DNA of 64,000 bases, taken from contig CAYFFO010000003.1 in the NCBI GenBank assembly GCA_964342485.1, positions 1 to 64,000 of the forward strand. The letters run 5' to 3'. This document shows, piece by piece, positions 46,025 through 56,664 of this stretch. Numbering within the stretch: the first letter of the stretch is position 1; each line of letters starts with the position of its first letter. The DNA is from CAYFFO01 sp964342485 (GTDB taxonomy: Bacteria > Chloroflexota > Dehalococcoidia > Lucifugimonadales > CAJWER01). Both the position numbers and the translations under genes were made by a program. The notes beneath the pieces were generated by a model. That model did not search any database. It was not told the origin of the DNA and worked only from the letters and a program-made list of their open reading frames with translations.

Positions 46025-46031
46025 CAATTGT

Positions 46032-46421
46032 CTAGTCGAATACAGCTACTGCTTCTATCTCCACATCTAATCCGTCTTCAACTAATCTATTGACCTCAAT
46101 AATTGCATTTGTAGGGTAATCATCTCCAAAGAATTCGGTATATATACCTAACTGATCAGAATTAACCGGCCACCAATCTTGCCTGTTGGTTACATAAGTA
46201 GTCAGCTTAACAATATCCGAAGACTTGCCGCCCTCAGATATTACAATACGAGTAATTCGGTCTAAAATTACCCTGAGTTGATCCATTGAAGACTTACCTT
46301 TAGCATCGGATCCATTTGCAGTTGTGCCTGAGATATATAACGTGTCCCCTGCTTTAATTCCCCTAATATAATTAGGGCCAGCCGGGTAAATATCATCAAA
46401 ATTCTTCCTGATTTTTTTCAT
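46032..46421 (-). CDS. RidA-family protein
   Basis: A 129-residue RidA/YjgF-like protein: YIRGIKAGDTLYISGTTA, then GGKSSDIVKLTTYVTN and YPTNAIIEVNRLVEDGLDVE followed by IEAVAVF. The catalytic Arg of true 2-iminobutanoate deaminases (usually in a P-A-R-S context) is replaced by TNA here, so enzymatic activity is uncertain. A GAGGGATATCT site precedes the ATG. It is convergent with the SDR, 7 nt away. Confidence 0.85.
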   Translation of the reverse strand: MKKIRKNFDDIYPAGPNYIRGIKAGDTLYISGTTANGSDAKGKSSMDQLRVILDRITRIVISEGGKSSDIVKLTTYVTNRQDWWPVNSDQLGIYTEFFGDDYPTNAIIEVNRLVEDGLDVEIEAVAVFD

Positions 46422-46496
46422 AGATATCCCTCAATTCCGAGATAAGAACTGAAATTGTAAAACCATTATTCTAAAATACGTCAATGCTATAATCGT

Positions 46497-47789
46497 TTGA
46501 ATCATATTGAAAATCAATCTGGACAATCGGTTATCGTAAACATACTTTCTTTACCACAATTTCAATCTCTCAAAAACCCTGACTTCAAATACACATGGCT
46601 TGCTGGAATGTCGTCCGGAGCAGCTATGTGGACTTTTGTAATAGCTACTTCCTGGATAGTATTTAATGATTCCTCTTCATCTACATGGGTAGGAATAACG
46701 ACATTCTCGGCTATGATTCCTTTTTTAATTATATCTCCTATAGCGGGTTTACTTGGAGATTATTTCGATCGAAAAAAAATAGTTATAGTGATGTTTATAG
46801 TATCAGCTTTAATGACTGGCTTTCTGACTATTCTAACTTTCAGAGATTGGATTGAGTTTTGGCAAATTGCAATATTCGCTTTCGTAAATGGGACAGTCCG
46901 ATCAATACAAGAGCCTTCAGTAACATCGCTAATCCCAAATCAAGTCCCAAAAGACCACCTGCTGAACGCCTTAGTGTTAAACTCTGCAACACGTCACGGA
47001 GCACGTTTTTTTGGCCTGATTATAGCTGCTCCTTTAATAGTATTGAAAAGTACAGGAATCGTAGCTGTATTAGCATTAAGTACTATATTCCAAATTTGTG
47101 GCGTTCTCCTTATGTCTCAAGTCAAAACGGAATCTACAGGTCATGTTAAGCCAGAAGACACTCTGTTCAATAATCTAATTGCCGGACTATCATATATTTA
47201 CAGCAATTACGCACTAGGTTTATTTATATTTTTAGTCGCGTTCCACTGTGCTTTAGTAATGTCATTTGAATCTATTATGCCCGTATTTTCAATTAAGAAT
47301 TTAGAAGCCGACAATGGATCTGTTTTCAATTATCTTATGATGGGATTTGGGGCTGGATCATTATTGGGTATGATTGCACTTGCAGGTGTTAAAACTGACA
47401 GTGTAAAAGGAAGATTTCTTCTGATAACAGCATTAGGCAGTGGTATTGCTCCTATTTTACTAGCTATATCTGAAAACGTGAATATCGCTATATTCTTTAG
47501 CTTATCGATGGGAGCATTTCAAGCAACTTTCATGGCACTAACTAACACTTTCGTGCAAACGCTTGCCCCAGATCGGCTAAGAGCTCGTATATCGAGCCTT
47601 TATATTTTCCATGCCGGAGGAATAATGGCCTTTGCCAATTTAGGATATGGCTTTATCGCTGATATAATCACCGCTCCACCAACTATCATCGTTCCAGCTT
47701 TAATATACCTAGTTTTAATAATCGCAATTATTTCAGGACAACCTATAATGAAAAATATATTTAATACGGGACGGGTTTCTATTGGCTAA
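46497..47789 (+). CDS. MFS transporter (MFS_3-like)
   Basis: A 430-residue, twelve-helix facilitator. The loop 2-3 motif is GDYFDRKKIVIV, and the helix-4 region is NGTVRSIQEPSVTSLIPNQV. A mid-protein block, GFGAGSLLGMIALAGV, matches the enterobactin-exporter-like MFS_3 group, as does the MFS at 5691-6998. Start set at a TTG at 46497 with no clear ribosome site, so the N-terminus is uncertain. It lies 12 nt before galU. Confidence 0.8.
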   Translation: MNHIENQSGQSVIVNILSLPQFQSLKNPDFKYTWLAGMSSGAAMWTFVIATSWIVFNDSSSSTWVGITTFSAMIPFLIISPIAGLLGDYFDRKKIVIVMFIVSALMTGFLTILTFRDWIEFWQIAIFAFVNGTVRSIQEPSVTSLIPNQVPKDHLLNALVLNSATRHGARFFGLIIAAPLIVLKSTGIVAVLALSTIFQICGVLLMSQVKTESTGHVKPEDTLFNNLIAGLSYIYSNYALGLFIFLVAFHCALVMSFESIMPVFSIKNLEADNGSVFNYLMMGFGAGSLLGMIALAGVKTDSVKGRFLLITALGSGIAPILLAISENVNIAIFFSLSMGAFQATFMALTNTFVQTLAPDRLRARISSLYIFHAGGIMAFANLGYGFIADIITAPPTIIVPALIYLVLIIAIISGQPIMKNIFNTGRVSIG

Positions 47790-47800
47790 AAAGGTGATTG

Positions 47801-48661
47801 ATGAAAATTCGTAAAGCTATCATACCTGTAGCAGGGTTAGGTACCAGATTTTTACCGGCAAGTAAAGCGGTTCCTAAAGTATTATTACCAGTATTCGATA
47901 CCCCTGCTATACATTTCGTTGTCAATGAAGCGCTATATGCAGGGATTGAACACCTGATTTTCGTTATTTCCCCACAACAAGATATGATAAAAAAATATTT
48001 CTCGAATTCTAGTGAACTAGAGCTAGAATTAGGAAAACGTGGACATCCTAACAAGCTTGATGAAATCAAATATTTCCAAAACAACCTGAGACTTGATTAC
48101 GTTTACCAAAATAAGCAACTTGGACTAGGCCATGCAATTTTATTAGCCGAAAAAAAAATAGATAGGGAACCTTTCGCCGTATTGCTACCGGACGACATAA
48201 TATCACCTGTTCCTAACTTAATTGCCAAACTAATGGAAATTTCAAATGATAAACAAGCTTGTTCATTCGCGCTGAAAGAAGTACCGGATAAACTTGTCTC
48301 CAGCCTTGGAATAGTCAAAGCGAAATCAAAAGAAGAGAATATTTATTCCATCGAATCTTTAGTAGAAAAGCCTTCTATAACAGAAGCTCCTTCAAACTTA
48401 GCTGTTATTGGACGATATATCCTTACTCCAAACACATTTGAGATACTTAAAAATACCCGCCCAGGAATTGGGGGAGAAATTCAACTTACTGACGCTTTAT
48501 CACAATTGATACAATCGCAATCTATTTACGGATATCAATTCCCAGGCATCCATTTTGACGTAGGCACCCCTATTGGATTGCTTAAAGCCTCAACATTCCG
48601 AGCAATAAATGAAAAAGAATATAATGAAGAATTTCGAGAATGGTTCAACAAAATGCTTTGA
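47801..48661 (+). CDS. galU: UTP-glucose-1-phosphate uridylyltransferase
   Basis: A 286-residue nucleotidyltransferase. The substrate-binding start is RKAIIPVAGLGTRFLPASKA, then GIEHLIFVIS and AVLLPDDI; the central YVYQNKQLGLGHAIL is GalU-specific. It makes UDP-glucose for surface polysaccharides and glycolipids. The ATG at 47801 has AAGGTGA upstream; an adjacent TTG at 47798 is less likely. Length is normal. The stop is TGA. Confidence 0.95.
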   Translation: MKIRKAIIPVAGLGTRFLPASKAVPKVLLPVFDTPAIHFVVNEALYAGIEHLIFVISPQQDMIKKYFSNSSELELELGKRGHPNKLDEIKYFQNNLRLDYVYQNKQLGLGHAILLAEKKIDREPFAVLLPDDIISPVPNLIAKLMEISNDKQACSFALKEVPDKLVSSLGIVKAKSKEENIYSIESLVEKPSITEAPSNLAVIGRYILTPNTFEILKNTRPGIGGEIQLTDALSQLIQSQSIYGYQFPGIHFDVGTPIGLLKASTFRAINEKEYNEEFREWFNKML

Positions 48662-48783
48662 AAAGACACTGTTTCATGACAGTAACTGTCTGCATGATCA
48701 TAGACCTCACAAAATTAACATCAGTCGACAAGATTTACGTGATACAGAATAAAAATCTTATCCGAGAAACGATTTTGAAAACT

Positions 48784-49554
48784 TCAATATGATGAATACC
48801 CTCCATCAACAGGTATAGCAGTTCCCGTAACATAATTAGAAGTCTCGCTTGCCAAAAACACTGCTAACCCTGATAAATCTTCAGGCTTTCCCCATCTGCC
48901 ATTGGGTATACGCTTATTGATAAATTCGAACCTGTCTCTGTTTTCTGGATTGGTCCAATACGCGCTCGTCAGTTCGGTTCTTATCCAGCCAGGTAATATT
49001 GCATTAACTCGGATTTGATCTTTAGCCCAAGCCAATGCAAGACTTCTCGTGAGCTGAACCACACCCCCTTTACTGGCTGAATACGAAGACACCCAATCAC
49101 TGCCAAATATAGATGTCATAGATCCTATATTTATAATGCTACCTCCTTCTCTACCAAGCATAGAAGGGTAAACAGCCTTGGAACATAAAAAAACACCCTT
49201 AAGATTTATGTCCAGCACCTTATCCCATTCATCAACGGTATATTCCTGTGGGGGCTTCCTTATTGCTATTCCTGCATTATTAACAAGAATATCAACTGGA
49301 CCCAGCAGTTTTACTGTTTCAGAGACTAAAGAAAATACGGACCCTTCGTCAGACACATCTACTTCCAAACCAACTACATTACTACTTGATTTCAGAAGTA
49401 TCTTCTCCGCATTTTGAGTTTTAGTTTTATCACGCCCAGCTATCGCTATAGATGCACCTGCATCCAGAAGCCCCTTAGCTATTCCAAACCCGATACCACC
49501 ATTTCCTCCTGTTATCAGCGCAACCTTACCGGACAAATCTAAACTCGTACTCAA
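48784..49554 (-). CDS. short-chain dehydrogenase/reductase
   Basis: A 256-residue classical SDR. The cofactor loop is ITGGNGGIGFGIAKG, the second motif is NNAGIAI, the Ser is in INIGSMTSIFGSD and Tyr-Lys is in YSASKGGVVQL. The end VTGTAIPVDGGYSSY is FabG/gluconate 5-dehydrogenase-like. It is convergent with galU. Substrate unknown. Confidence 0.9.
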   Translation of the reverse strand: MSTSLDLSGKVALITGGNGGIGFGIAKGLLDAGASIAIAGRDKTKTQNAEKILLKSSSNVVGLEVDVSDEGSVFSLVSETVKLLGPVDILVNNAGIAIRKPPQEYTVDEWDKVLDINLKGVFLCSKAVYPSMLGREGGSIINIGSMTSIFGSDWVSSYSASKGGVVQLTRSLALAWAKDQIRVNAILPGWIRTELTSAYWTNPENRDRFEFINKRIPNGRWGKPEDLSGLAVFLASETSNYVTGTAIPVDGGYSSY

Positions 49555-49608
49555 AATTTACTCCTTTTCAATAATCGATATGCCAAATTATTATAGATTA
49601 TTCAAAAT

Positions 49609-52600
49609 TCATTGCTCTCCTAATCTAAGAATTTTATGAACTACTATCTTATGTATTAATAAAATCATCCCTACTGTTATGCACGAAAATAATAGTAGCA
49701 TTATCCCGTATGTCACGATCAGAATGCTCCAATCCACTTGCATTACAAACGGAGGAATAACCCGTCCTCCCCAATCGTCATGGCCAAGGAAGGGCATAAT
49801 TAAGGATCCTAATCTACCTCCCATCCAAGTACCAAGAGCCATACCAGCAACCACAACCAACAGTTGTTCAATCCAAACCATGCTAAGCATCTGTGTACCT
49901 GTAATTCCAATAGTGCGAAGTAAAGCAAACTGCAGCTGTCTATTTCTGAAAGATACATATATATGTATCGCAAATCCAAGACAGCTCAACAAGAGGACAG
50001 CGACAAAAGACAACAATAGTAAAGCTCTCCAGCCTGCTTGCACAAGAGGATCAATTTGAACCTCGTTTAAATGGACAGATCTGTCAAATATAATATCGCT
50101 GTCAGCATTCCGTACTTTACCTAGTACCTCAACTAATTCACCCCTTTTGTTATCTTCAGTTTTTGAAGAAATCCATATTTCATTGGGAACTAGTTCCTTC
50201 GTGTAGGCCGAAAGATTTGCATAGTTTATTAAAGATTTTAAATCAACGATTAAATACTTATCGTTCAAAGACATCTTTGTTGGAAAATAATTAATTTCCG
50301 AGATTAATTCAACAGAAACTCTGAATTCTCCAACAGAAACATCAAATACATCACCTGGTTTTCTTCCGCCATTATTTATAAAGGCTGAGCTCGCAAGTAC
50401 TGGTAAGCTGTTGATAGAAGACCCATGGAATATACCTCTAGCTGTCCGTGACGATCCCTCAGTCCAAGAAAACAGGGCCAATCCTGAATCGCTGTCTGGG
50501 CCACCCACATTCCTAAATACGTCAGCATCAGCATCAGGGGCAGACCTAATCAAAGACCAGTCAGATATATCATTAAAATCCTCCAAGACAGTCTTTCCCC
50601 ATGCCTCAACAGCCCAAATTTCATCAATTAATATAGATCCAGCCTGAAGGCGACGATCACCAGTTTCTTCAATCCTCAATGCTACTAATGTTAATGGCCG
50701 GCTCAATTGGATTGATTGACGTTCTCCAAACCTTAGGCTAACTTCGAAATCCTCCCATTGAGATGAATTCAGAGTCCCCAAATTATATGTAGTATATTGC
50801 CCCTGCGCATTCAATAGTCTTGCGGTTACACGTACACTGGGATGAGGTCGGTTAGCTTTGATCCGGGCTCCAATAACGTATGTGTCGGGTGGCATTACAA
50901 TCCCTTGAGGTTGAGTTTCAACCTTTAAATTGTCAATCAAATCAGATGTTTTATCTTCTGCAAAATCATCTCTAAACCAAGCCACTTGATTAATGGTTTC
51001 CGGATCAACTGCAATCATCTCATATCTATGACCAAATCCTTTGGTCAAATCAATACCTGTCTCACGCAAAAGGGGGCTGGCAACATCAACACCCTGTACA
51101 TTTTCATATGATTTCACCAATGAAGCTTTATTCGCCCTTACCCTCGAGGGCCTACGATATCCTTGTCTAAAATCCCAACTGGTCCTATATCTCGGCTTTA
51201 CTCCATAAACCCGAATATCACTGCCTGTAGAATAAAGAACCCTTTCTTCAAAACTCTTCTCTAGAGTGGCACCAAAACTCGATGCAAAAATGCCGAGACC
51301 CGCAGTTAGTATTAGCAACAATACCAAGCGACTGTAGTGTGTAGGGTTACGAGACATATTCCAAATAGCCAGCAGGAGACCAGGAGGTAATACCGATGAC
51401 AATCCTTTGCTCAACCAATTTAGAACTAACGGGAAGAGTCTCAAAATCATCATTGCAGCAGCAATCAAAATTAAAGCAGGGATAGCAAGTAGCATTTGAT
51501 TAATTGCCAACTCACCAACCAAATCTTTGGCAATAATCGAACCTTGCTGACTAAGTTGATGGAATAAATATATACTAATGATTAGCAAAAACACGTCTAA
51601 ATAGTATTTTTGGAAAAACGATGAATTACCAGGACGTGATGCATTTGTTCTTTGTTGGGTAACGCTAACTCTCGAAGCTTGTACCGCTGGTATTATCATA
51701 GCAACGAAACTAAGAATGCCACCCGCCAGACCTAGAAGATATGCAGGTAGAGAAACTATTACTTCTAATCTGGCCCCTCCTGTTAAGTCAGAAAATGCAG
51801 GTGTCAAACCTAAAAAACTAATAATTAACCCTGCTAATAAAGGACCTACAACTATCGCTAATCCAACTATAGTAATTCCTTCTAATCCAAAGACTGTAAG
51901 AATCTGTATTGGCCTTGCACCTCTGCTACGAAGAAGAGCAACTTCGCCCCGTCTTTCCTCTATCGACAATGCAGATAATGTGACTACGTAATATAAAATC
52001 ACTATAGCCATGAATATCATTACCACAAACATCGGCAGTTTAGTGAAAAACAATTTTCTATCAAACTGTCTTAAAACCCTATCAAGGGATGTTTTCTCAC
52101 GGCTACCTACAGTAACTATGTCCAAATCGGCCTTAAGTTGTTCAATCCCAAATAAAATACTTCGAGCATTCCTGGCATTAATACGATCTGTGTCTACATC
52201 TAATAACCAGGCATAATTTGTAACTAGCCTGTTGAAACTCGGCCCAAGCACATTCAAATAGGCATTTTCAGAGATATAAAATGCAGCTGTCCTGAAACTT
52301 TTTCCAGTCGCTGCATCCAAAACCTTATTTTCTAAATACCAAACATCGTCGTCAAAATCTTTCTTGTCAAAAATTCCACTTATAACTACAGTGATCACCG
52401 GCGTCTTGTCAGACCAAAATGGTATTGCAGAAAGAGAATCTCCCACATCCAAACCAAACATGATCGCTACATCTCTTTGTACAAGAGCTTCTATTTCTAA
52501 TGTCTCTCCATTGGGACTTAAAACGTTGTGTCGTGGTAAATAACCACCTGGCAAGATATCTATATAGTCTTCTAATGAATTTACAAACGCAAAATAACTC

Positions 52601-52992
52601 CTAGAATTATATTTGCCTGCATCGGCTTCCCTGCCTCTTTGGGTCAAAAACATTGTCGGAGTTTTACCAGCGTGAATCTGTTTATTAATTAAACCTCCAA
52701 GTCTTTTATTTATATCACCATCAACTTCATCAAATAAAAGATCATGTTCGCGGGATGTGGTGGGACCCCTGTCTCCAGTTATTAGAATATCCAACTCTTG
52801 GTCAGAATATTCGTTCAACATTTGATTTAATGCCAAATCCCTAAGAGCATCGTAATAAACAACCGTGCCTGACATAATTGCGCAAGCTAGAATCACTCCC
52901 GTTACCACTGATAGTAGAACTTTCCAGTGAGCTAGGCTTCTTTTAACTACCAGTTGCCAAGCTGAAAAAATTTTTGGAATTAGAGTAGCCAA
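49609..52992 (-). CDS. giant FtsX/MacB-type ABC permease
   Basis: A 1127-residue membrane protein. There is one N-terminal helix and a MacB-like periplasmic domain, then an FtsX module of several helices near 310-440 (with EERRGEVALLRSRGARPIQI, the coupling region). More helices lie near 465-570. A large second extracytoplasmic region contains a beta-sandwich-like part (DFEVSLRFGERQSIQLSRPL), and a second FtsX module is near 1000-1120 (LRTIGITGTQM). No ATPase is adjacent. FtsX permeases of this kind move lipoproteins or peptides or transmit force. It starts with TTG, eight bases after GGAG. Confidence 0.85.
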   Translation of the reverse strand: MATLIPKIFSAWQLVVKRSLAHWKVLLSVVTGVILACAIMSGTVVYYDALRDLALNQMLNEYSDQELDILITGDRGPTTSREHDLLFDEVDGDINKRLGGLINKQIHAGKTPTMFLTQRGREADAGKYNSRSYFAFVNSLEDYIDILPGGYLPRHNVLSPNGETLEIEALVQRDVAIMFGLDVGDSLSAIPFWSDKTPVITVVISGIFDKKDFDDDVWYLENKVLDAATGKSFRTAAFYISENAYLNVLGPSFNRLVTNYAWLLDVDTDRINARNARSILFGIEQLKADLDIVTVGSREKTSLDRVLRQFDRKLFFTKLPMFVVMIFMAIVILYYVVTLSALSIEERRGEVALLRSRGARPIQILTVFGLEGITIVGLAIVVGPLLAGLIISFLGLTPAFSDLTGGARLEVIVSLPAYLLGLAGGILSFVAMIIPAVQASRVSVTQQRTNASRPGNSSFFQKYYLDVFLLIISIYLFHQLSQQGSIIAKDLVGELAINQMLLAIPALILIAAAMMILRLFPLVLNWLSKGLSSVLPPGLLLAIWNMSRNPTHYSRLVLLLILTAGLGIFASSFGATLEKSFEERVLYSTGSDIRVYGVKPRYRTSWDFRQGYRRPSRVRANKASLVKSYENVQGVDVASPLLRETGIDLTKGFGHRYEMIAVDPETINQVAWFRDDFAEDKTSDLIDNLKVETQPQGIVMPPDTYVIGARIKANRPHPSVRVTARLLNAQGQYTTYNLGTLNSSQWEDFEVSLRFGERQSIQLSRPLTLVALRIEETGDRRLQAGSILIDEIWAVEAWGKTVLEDFNDISDWSLIRSAPDADADVFRNVGGPDSDSGLALFSWTEGSSRTARGIFHGSSINSLPVLASSAFINNGGRKPGDVFDVSVGEFRVSVELISEINYFPTKMSLNDKYLIVDLKSLINYANLSAYTKELVPNEIWISSKTEDNKRGELVEVLGKVRNADSDIIFDRSVHLNEVQIDPLVQAGWRALLLLSFVAVLLLSCLGFAIHIYVSFRNRQLQFALLRTIGITGTQMLSMVWIEQLLVVVAGMALGTWMGGRLGSLIMPFLGHDDWGGRVIPPFVMQVDWSILIVTYGIMLLLFSCITVGMILLIHKIVVHKILRLGEQ

Positions 52993-53043
52993 TTCAATTT
53001 CTCCGGATAAAAACTGTTACATTGAAAATCACTTCATCTACCT

Positions 53044-56000
53044 TCACGCCCCATCAATCCTTGTGGACTGGTTAATGTCCATTTTAGCAATGAATCTTGT
53101 TAATAAAATGCCAGACAGCACAAAAAATGCGGTCAAAATAACATACCAAGGCCCCATAATGCCCCAATCTGTATCAAGAATAAATCTAGGTATAATTTTT
53201 GTCCCTGAATCATTCACTGCCAAAGGGGAAACCATTAAATCACTTATCTGGTATCCAGACCAAGTACCCAAACTTATACCGCAAACGATAATTATCGAAT
53301 GCTCTATGGCCATAAATAAATATAGCTGCAGTCGAGACAGGCCTAGGCTCTGCAAACATGTAATTTCATTTCTTGTTATTTTTGCAAATAGAAACAGATA
53401 ATTAAGGTACCCAAACCCGGCAGAGAGCAATGTTATGATAGCCGCCATAAGGACCATAGGTTTAAAACCGGACCCAGAGTACGGATCAATGGATAATTCC
53501 TCTAACTTGTCCAACCCATGATTTATGTCTAGAAGATCTGACCCAGAATCTCCGGTTATGATACTGGTAGCTTTGTGTTCAGAACCTGATTTTACTGAAA
53601 TAAATAATTCATTGAGATCAACTTTTCTAACAGTGCTAATCACATTAAGGTAAGTCTGTAATTTATTTGCGTCCGTAATAATAAATTCAGATGAACGTGT
53701 ATCCATCGTCGGGAAATAATTAACAACATCGCTCATTTCGGCAACAACTAGCCTGCCAGCAACCTCAATAATAAACTGTTGACCAATAGAAAAACCGTAT
53801 TTATTAGCCAAGGCTCGGCTTAGGACTACGGGAAGTATTTCACTGCCGCGTCCATACCATATAGACCTAACAGACATGTTTTTATATGCTCCAAATGTAA
53901 ATAATCCCGCATATTTACCCATATAGACATCCCCTGATATGTTTATTAGATTATCTGAGGGAATATACGAACTTACGATTGGCACCCATTCAAGACTTCC
54001 TTCAAAATCTTCGATCACCTTAAATTGAGANNNNNNNNNNNNNNNNNNNNNNNNNNNNNNNNNNNNNNNNNNNNNNNNNNNNNNNNNNNNNNNNNNNNNN
54101 NNNNNNNNNNNNNNNNNNNNNNNNNNNNNNGATAAAGACTTAACCCAAACACCTATTTCCTCAGCTTTATCTGGCAAATCAATTCCCTCCCTTCCATAGC
54201 TATGCAATCTTCCCATCATTTCTTCCAACGATTTGTTGGAGAAATCTTCTCTGAACCAAGATACATAGTTGAAACGAGACGAATCGACCCCAAGCACCTC
54301 TATATTACTGTCCCCAACAACCCCTGAGGTACGTAAACCTATAGTCGCCATCTCTACAGAAAAGTGAGATTCATATCTCTCACCTAAACTTCTTATTCCA
54401 CCACGTATAAATAAAGGACTAGCTGTTACCCTTATATCAGATCCTACTTCGTATAAAACGCTTTCTCTCCTATTTTGTTCAAGCGTACCTCCAACGGTAG
54501 TAGCCAAAATAGATAAGCCTGAAACTAACACAAGTAATAGCATGACCCAAGTGTATTGCAAAGGATTCCTAGACATTCGCCAAAGAGTCAAAGAAATCCA
54601 TACTGGAGATCTTCGATTAACTAACCTGCATATTACAAATCCGATCTGCAAAGGAACAATTAGTATCAGCCCAATATTGGGGATAGAAATCAAAGAATTC
54701 CATTCTGAATAATCTATAAATAAAAAAGTAAAAACTAGGCAAGACTGTAAAAAAATACTTGATATTCGTAGGCCAACGCTCTGAAAGTAGCCCGTAATAA
54801 AATAAAGTCCTAGAAATGATGCTAATATTCCAAGCGCCCATAGGTGATGCAATAAAATCGTCTTAGGTCCATTAACTAATATTATTTCAGCTATCAAGAC
54901 ACCTACAGAAATAACCGCCAAAAGACCTATTACTTTGTTGTTTTCACCGCTGAAATAATTTAATAACATAGGGAAAATACGCAAAAAGCTTAGGGCAACT
55001 GCTATTAAATATATCGCCGGGGCAAGTAATAATGGTTCGTTGACGTTTGGTGTATCAAATAGACCACCAGAAACAAATTCACCTCTACGATATAATTCCC
55101 AAAAAATCAATCCTCCAATAAAGAGAATTGCAACATCCAAATAATATCGCTGTAACATAGAGGTTGTAGGAGGCCTAGATACTAGGAATTTATGGCCGAG
55201 AATACCAGATCTAGCACTCGATATTGACGGCACTACGAAGATTACCAGGCTTGCCACCGAAACTACCAAACCTGCAATAAATGGCGCTAGTCCCCATTGT
55301 ATTGTAAGTAGACCTCCATCTGTAATATCAGCTAAATATGGTAGCTTGCCTGTAAGCAAAACAATCCCTAAGGCAATTGCCACGCCAAGGATGCTTCCTG
55401 TTATAACTAACACAATTCCTTCAATACCATAAATAGTAAGAAGGGTAATCTTTCCTGCACCTCTGCTACGAACCAGGGATACATCGCGGCCTCTTCTTTT
55501 AGTCAAAAAAGATACTACCATCGATATATAAAACAAAACTGTAGCTACCATGCCCGCTAATAAGAGCAAAAGAGGCATGTTGGATAAAAATCCTCGTCGC
55601 TCAACATTTTTAATTGTATTTGATATAGAACCAGACCTAACAGAGATACTGGGTAAAGTACTCGTAATGTCATTTTTAAAATTTCGAATATGTTGATTTG
55701 CTTTATCAAGTGGCCAGTTAGCAACAGCTTCTTTGTCCAGCTTCAAAAACCAAACAGGATTTATCAAGGTATCAGGACTTACTGTATCAACTACTGTAGC
55801 CAATGTTTCTCGTTGCACAAATAATCCCAAAGGAGGTTCATTAGGATCAATTCTTACACCATAAGGAGGAGGTTCAAGTAATGGAGAAGGATTCAAATAG
55901 ATACCTATTTTTCGCCAGTACTCGTTAGTAAGATCAGCCGGTTCAAATATACCTGATACAATAACCGAAACCCTTTTTATTACACCCAAATCAACAGCTA

Positions 56001-56544
56001 ATTTAATTTTATCTCCTACTTGAAGACCAAAATTGCTAGCTGTTTTAGCCGTTATGACTGCTTCAATCTGAGGTCCATCTTTTAATTCAATCGTTTGTGT
56101 AGTTGCGATTCTGCCATCTGTAAATATTGAATTATCATCTAATTGAGAAACAGATTGGAGATAGCCCCTAATTAATGCAGTGCTGGTTGCTTTATCCGGA
56201 AGGTTTCTCAGTGGAGTACCGGCTAAATAAACACTACTCTTTGAATATGAGATAGCCCCTTTATAAGCAGCTGCGAAATTTTCATTGGCAACTTTATCGA
56301 CATCGCTATCGGCCTTATCAATCGAGGATTTAGAAAGAATCACATCTTTAGCGAAAAGGTCTATCCCTAAAAAATTACCAGGCAACTGATTAATTGAATT
56401 TCTATAGGCAAGGCTCTCTAATGAATTTACATAGATTAAACCAGAAACTGTCGTGGCTATAGCAAGTGCTACTCCAAGTACAACACCTGCCAAAAGATAT
56501 GAGTCATTTGAAAATCTTTTTACGATTTGTTCAATTATAATCAA
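53044..56544 (-). CDS. giant FtsX/MacB-type ABC permease, paralogue with internal gap
   Basis: A paralogue of the downstream gene with the same layout: FtsX module near 320-450 (TKRRGRDVSLVRSRGAGKIT), a multi-helix middle (extra helices near 540-660), and a C-terminal FtsX module (LQSLGLSRLQLYLF). The N run 54031-54130 falls between EEIGVWVKSL and SQFKVIEDFEG. The same points in the paralogue are about 85 residues apart, so about 250 nt, not 100, are probably missing. The TTG start at 56544 has no visible ribosome site. It is 51 nt upstream of its paralogue; the two likely form one complex. Confidence 0.85.
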   Translation of the reverse strand: MIIIEQIVKRFSNDSYLLAGVVLGVALAIATTVSGLIYVNSLESLAYRNSINQLPGNFLGIDLFAKDVILSKSSIDKADSDVDKVANENFAAAYKGAISYSKSSVYLAGTPLRNLPDKATSTALIRGYLQSVSQLDDNSIFTDGRIATTQTIELKDGPQIEAVITAKTASNFGLQVGDKIKLAVDLGVIKRVSVIVSGIFEPADLTNEYWRKIGIYLNPSPLLEPPPYGVRIDPNEPPLGLFVQRETLATVVDTVSPDTLINPVWFLKLDKEAVANWPLDKANQHIRNFKNDITSTLPSISVRSGSISNTIKNVERRGFLSNMPLLLLLAGMVATVLFYISMVVSFLTKRRGRDVSLVRSRGAGKITLLTIYGIEGIVLVITGSILGVAIALGIVLLTGKLPYLADITDGGLLTIQWGLAPFIAGLVVSVASLVIFVVPSISSARSGILGHKFLVSRPPTTSMLQRYYLDVAILFIGGLIFWELYRRGEFVSGGLFDTPNVNEPLLLAPAIYLIAVALSFLRIFPMLLNYFSGENNKVIGLLAVISVGVLIAEIILVNGPKTILLHHLWALGILASFLGLYFITGYFQSVGLRISSIFLQSCLVFTFLFIDYSEWNSLISIPNIGLILIVPLQIGFVICRLVNRRSPVWISLTLWRMSRNPLQYTWVMLLLVLVSGLSILATTVGGTLEQNRRESVLYEVGSDIRVTASPLFIRGGIRSLGERYESHFSVEMATIGLRTSGVVGDSNIEVLGVDSSRFNYVSWFREDFSNKSLEEMMGRLHSYGREGIDLPDKAEEIGVWVKSLXXXXXXXXXXXXXXXXXXXXXXXXXXXXXXXXXXSQFKVIEDFEGSLEWVPIVSSYIPSDNLINISGDVYMGKYAGLFTFGAYKNMSVRSIWYGRGSEILPVVLSRALANKYGFSIGQQFIIEVAGRLVVAEMSDVVNYFPTMDTRSSEFIITDANKLQTYLNVISTVRKVDLNELFISVKSGSEHKATSIITGDSGSDLLDINHGLDKLEELSIDPYSGSGFKPMVLMAAIITLLSAGFGYLNYLFLFAKITRNEITCLQSLGLSRLQLYLFMAIEHSIIIVCGISLGTWSGYQISDLMVSPLAVNDSGTKIIPRFILDTDWGIMGPWYVILTAFFVLSGILLTRFIAKMDINQSTRIDGA
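54031..54130. other. 100-N scaffold gap inside the FtsX permease
   Basis: A run of exactly 100 N within the minus-strand gene 53044-56544. Both flanks encode the same protein; comparison with the paralogue suggests about 250 nt are absent. Confidence 0.95.
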
Positions 56545-56664
56545 TTTATTTATATCAATAGCCCTGCTATTTAAAGCATTTCATCTAAACGATTTAGAAA
56601 CTATATAGATTTAAAAAAAAATTTGGCTTTATTCGATAAACTAGCTTAATATACTGATATCTAA

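Noticed and set aside
46488..46493. TATAAT as promoter of the MFS gene at 46497
   Set aside because: It is too close to the start for a leader and has no suitable -35 at 16-18 nt.
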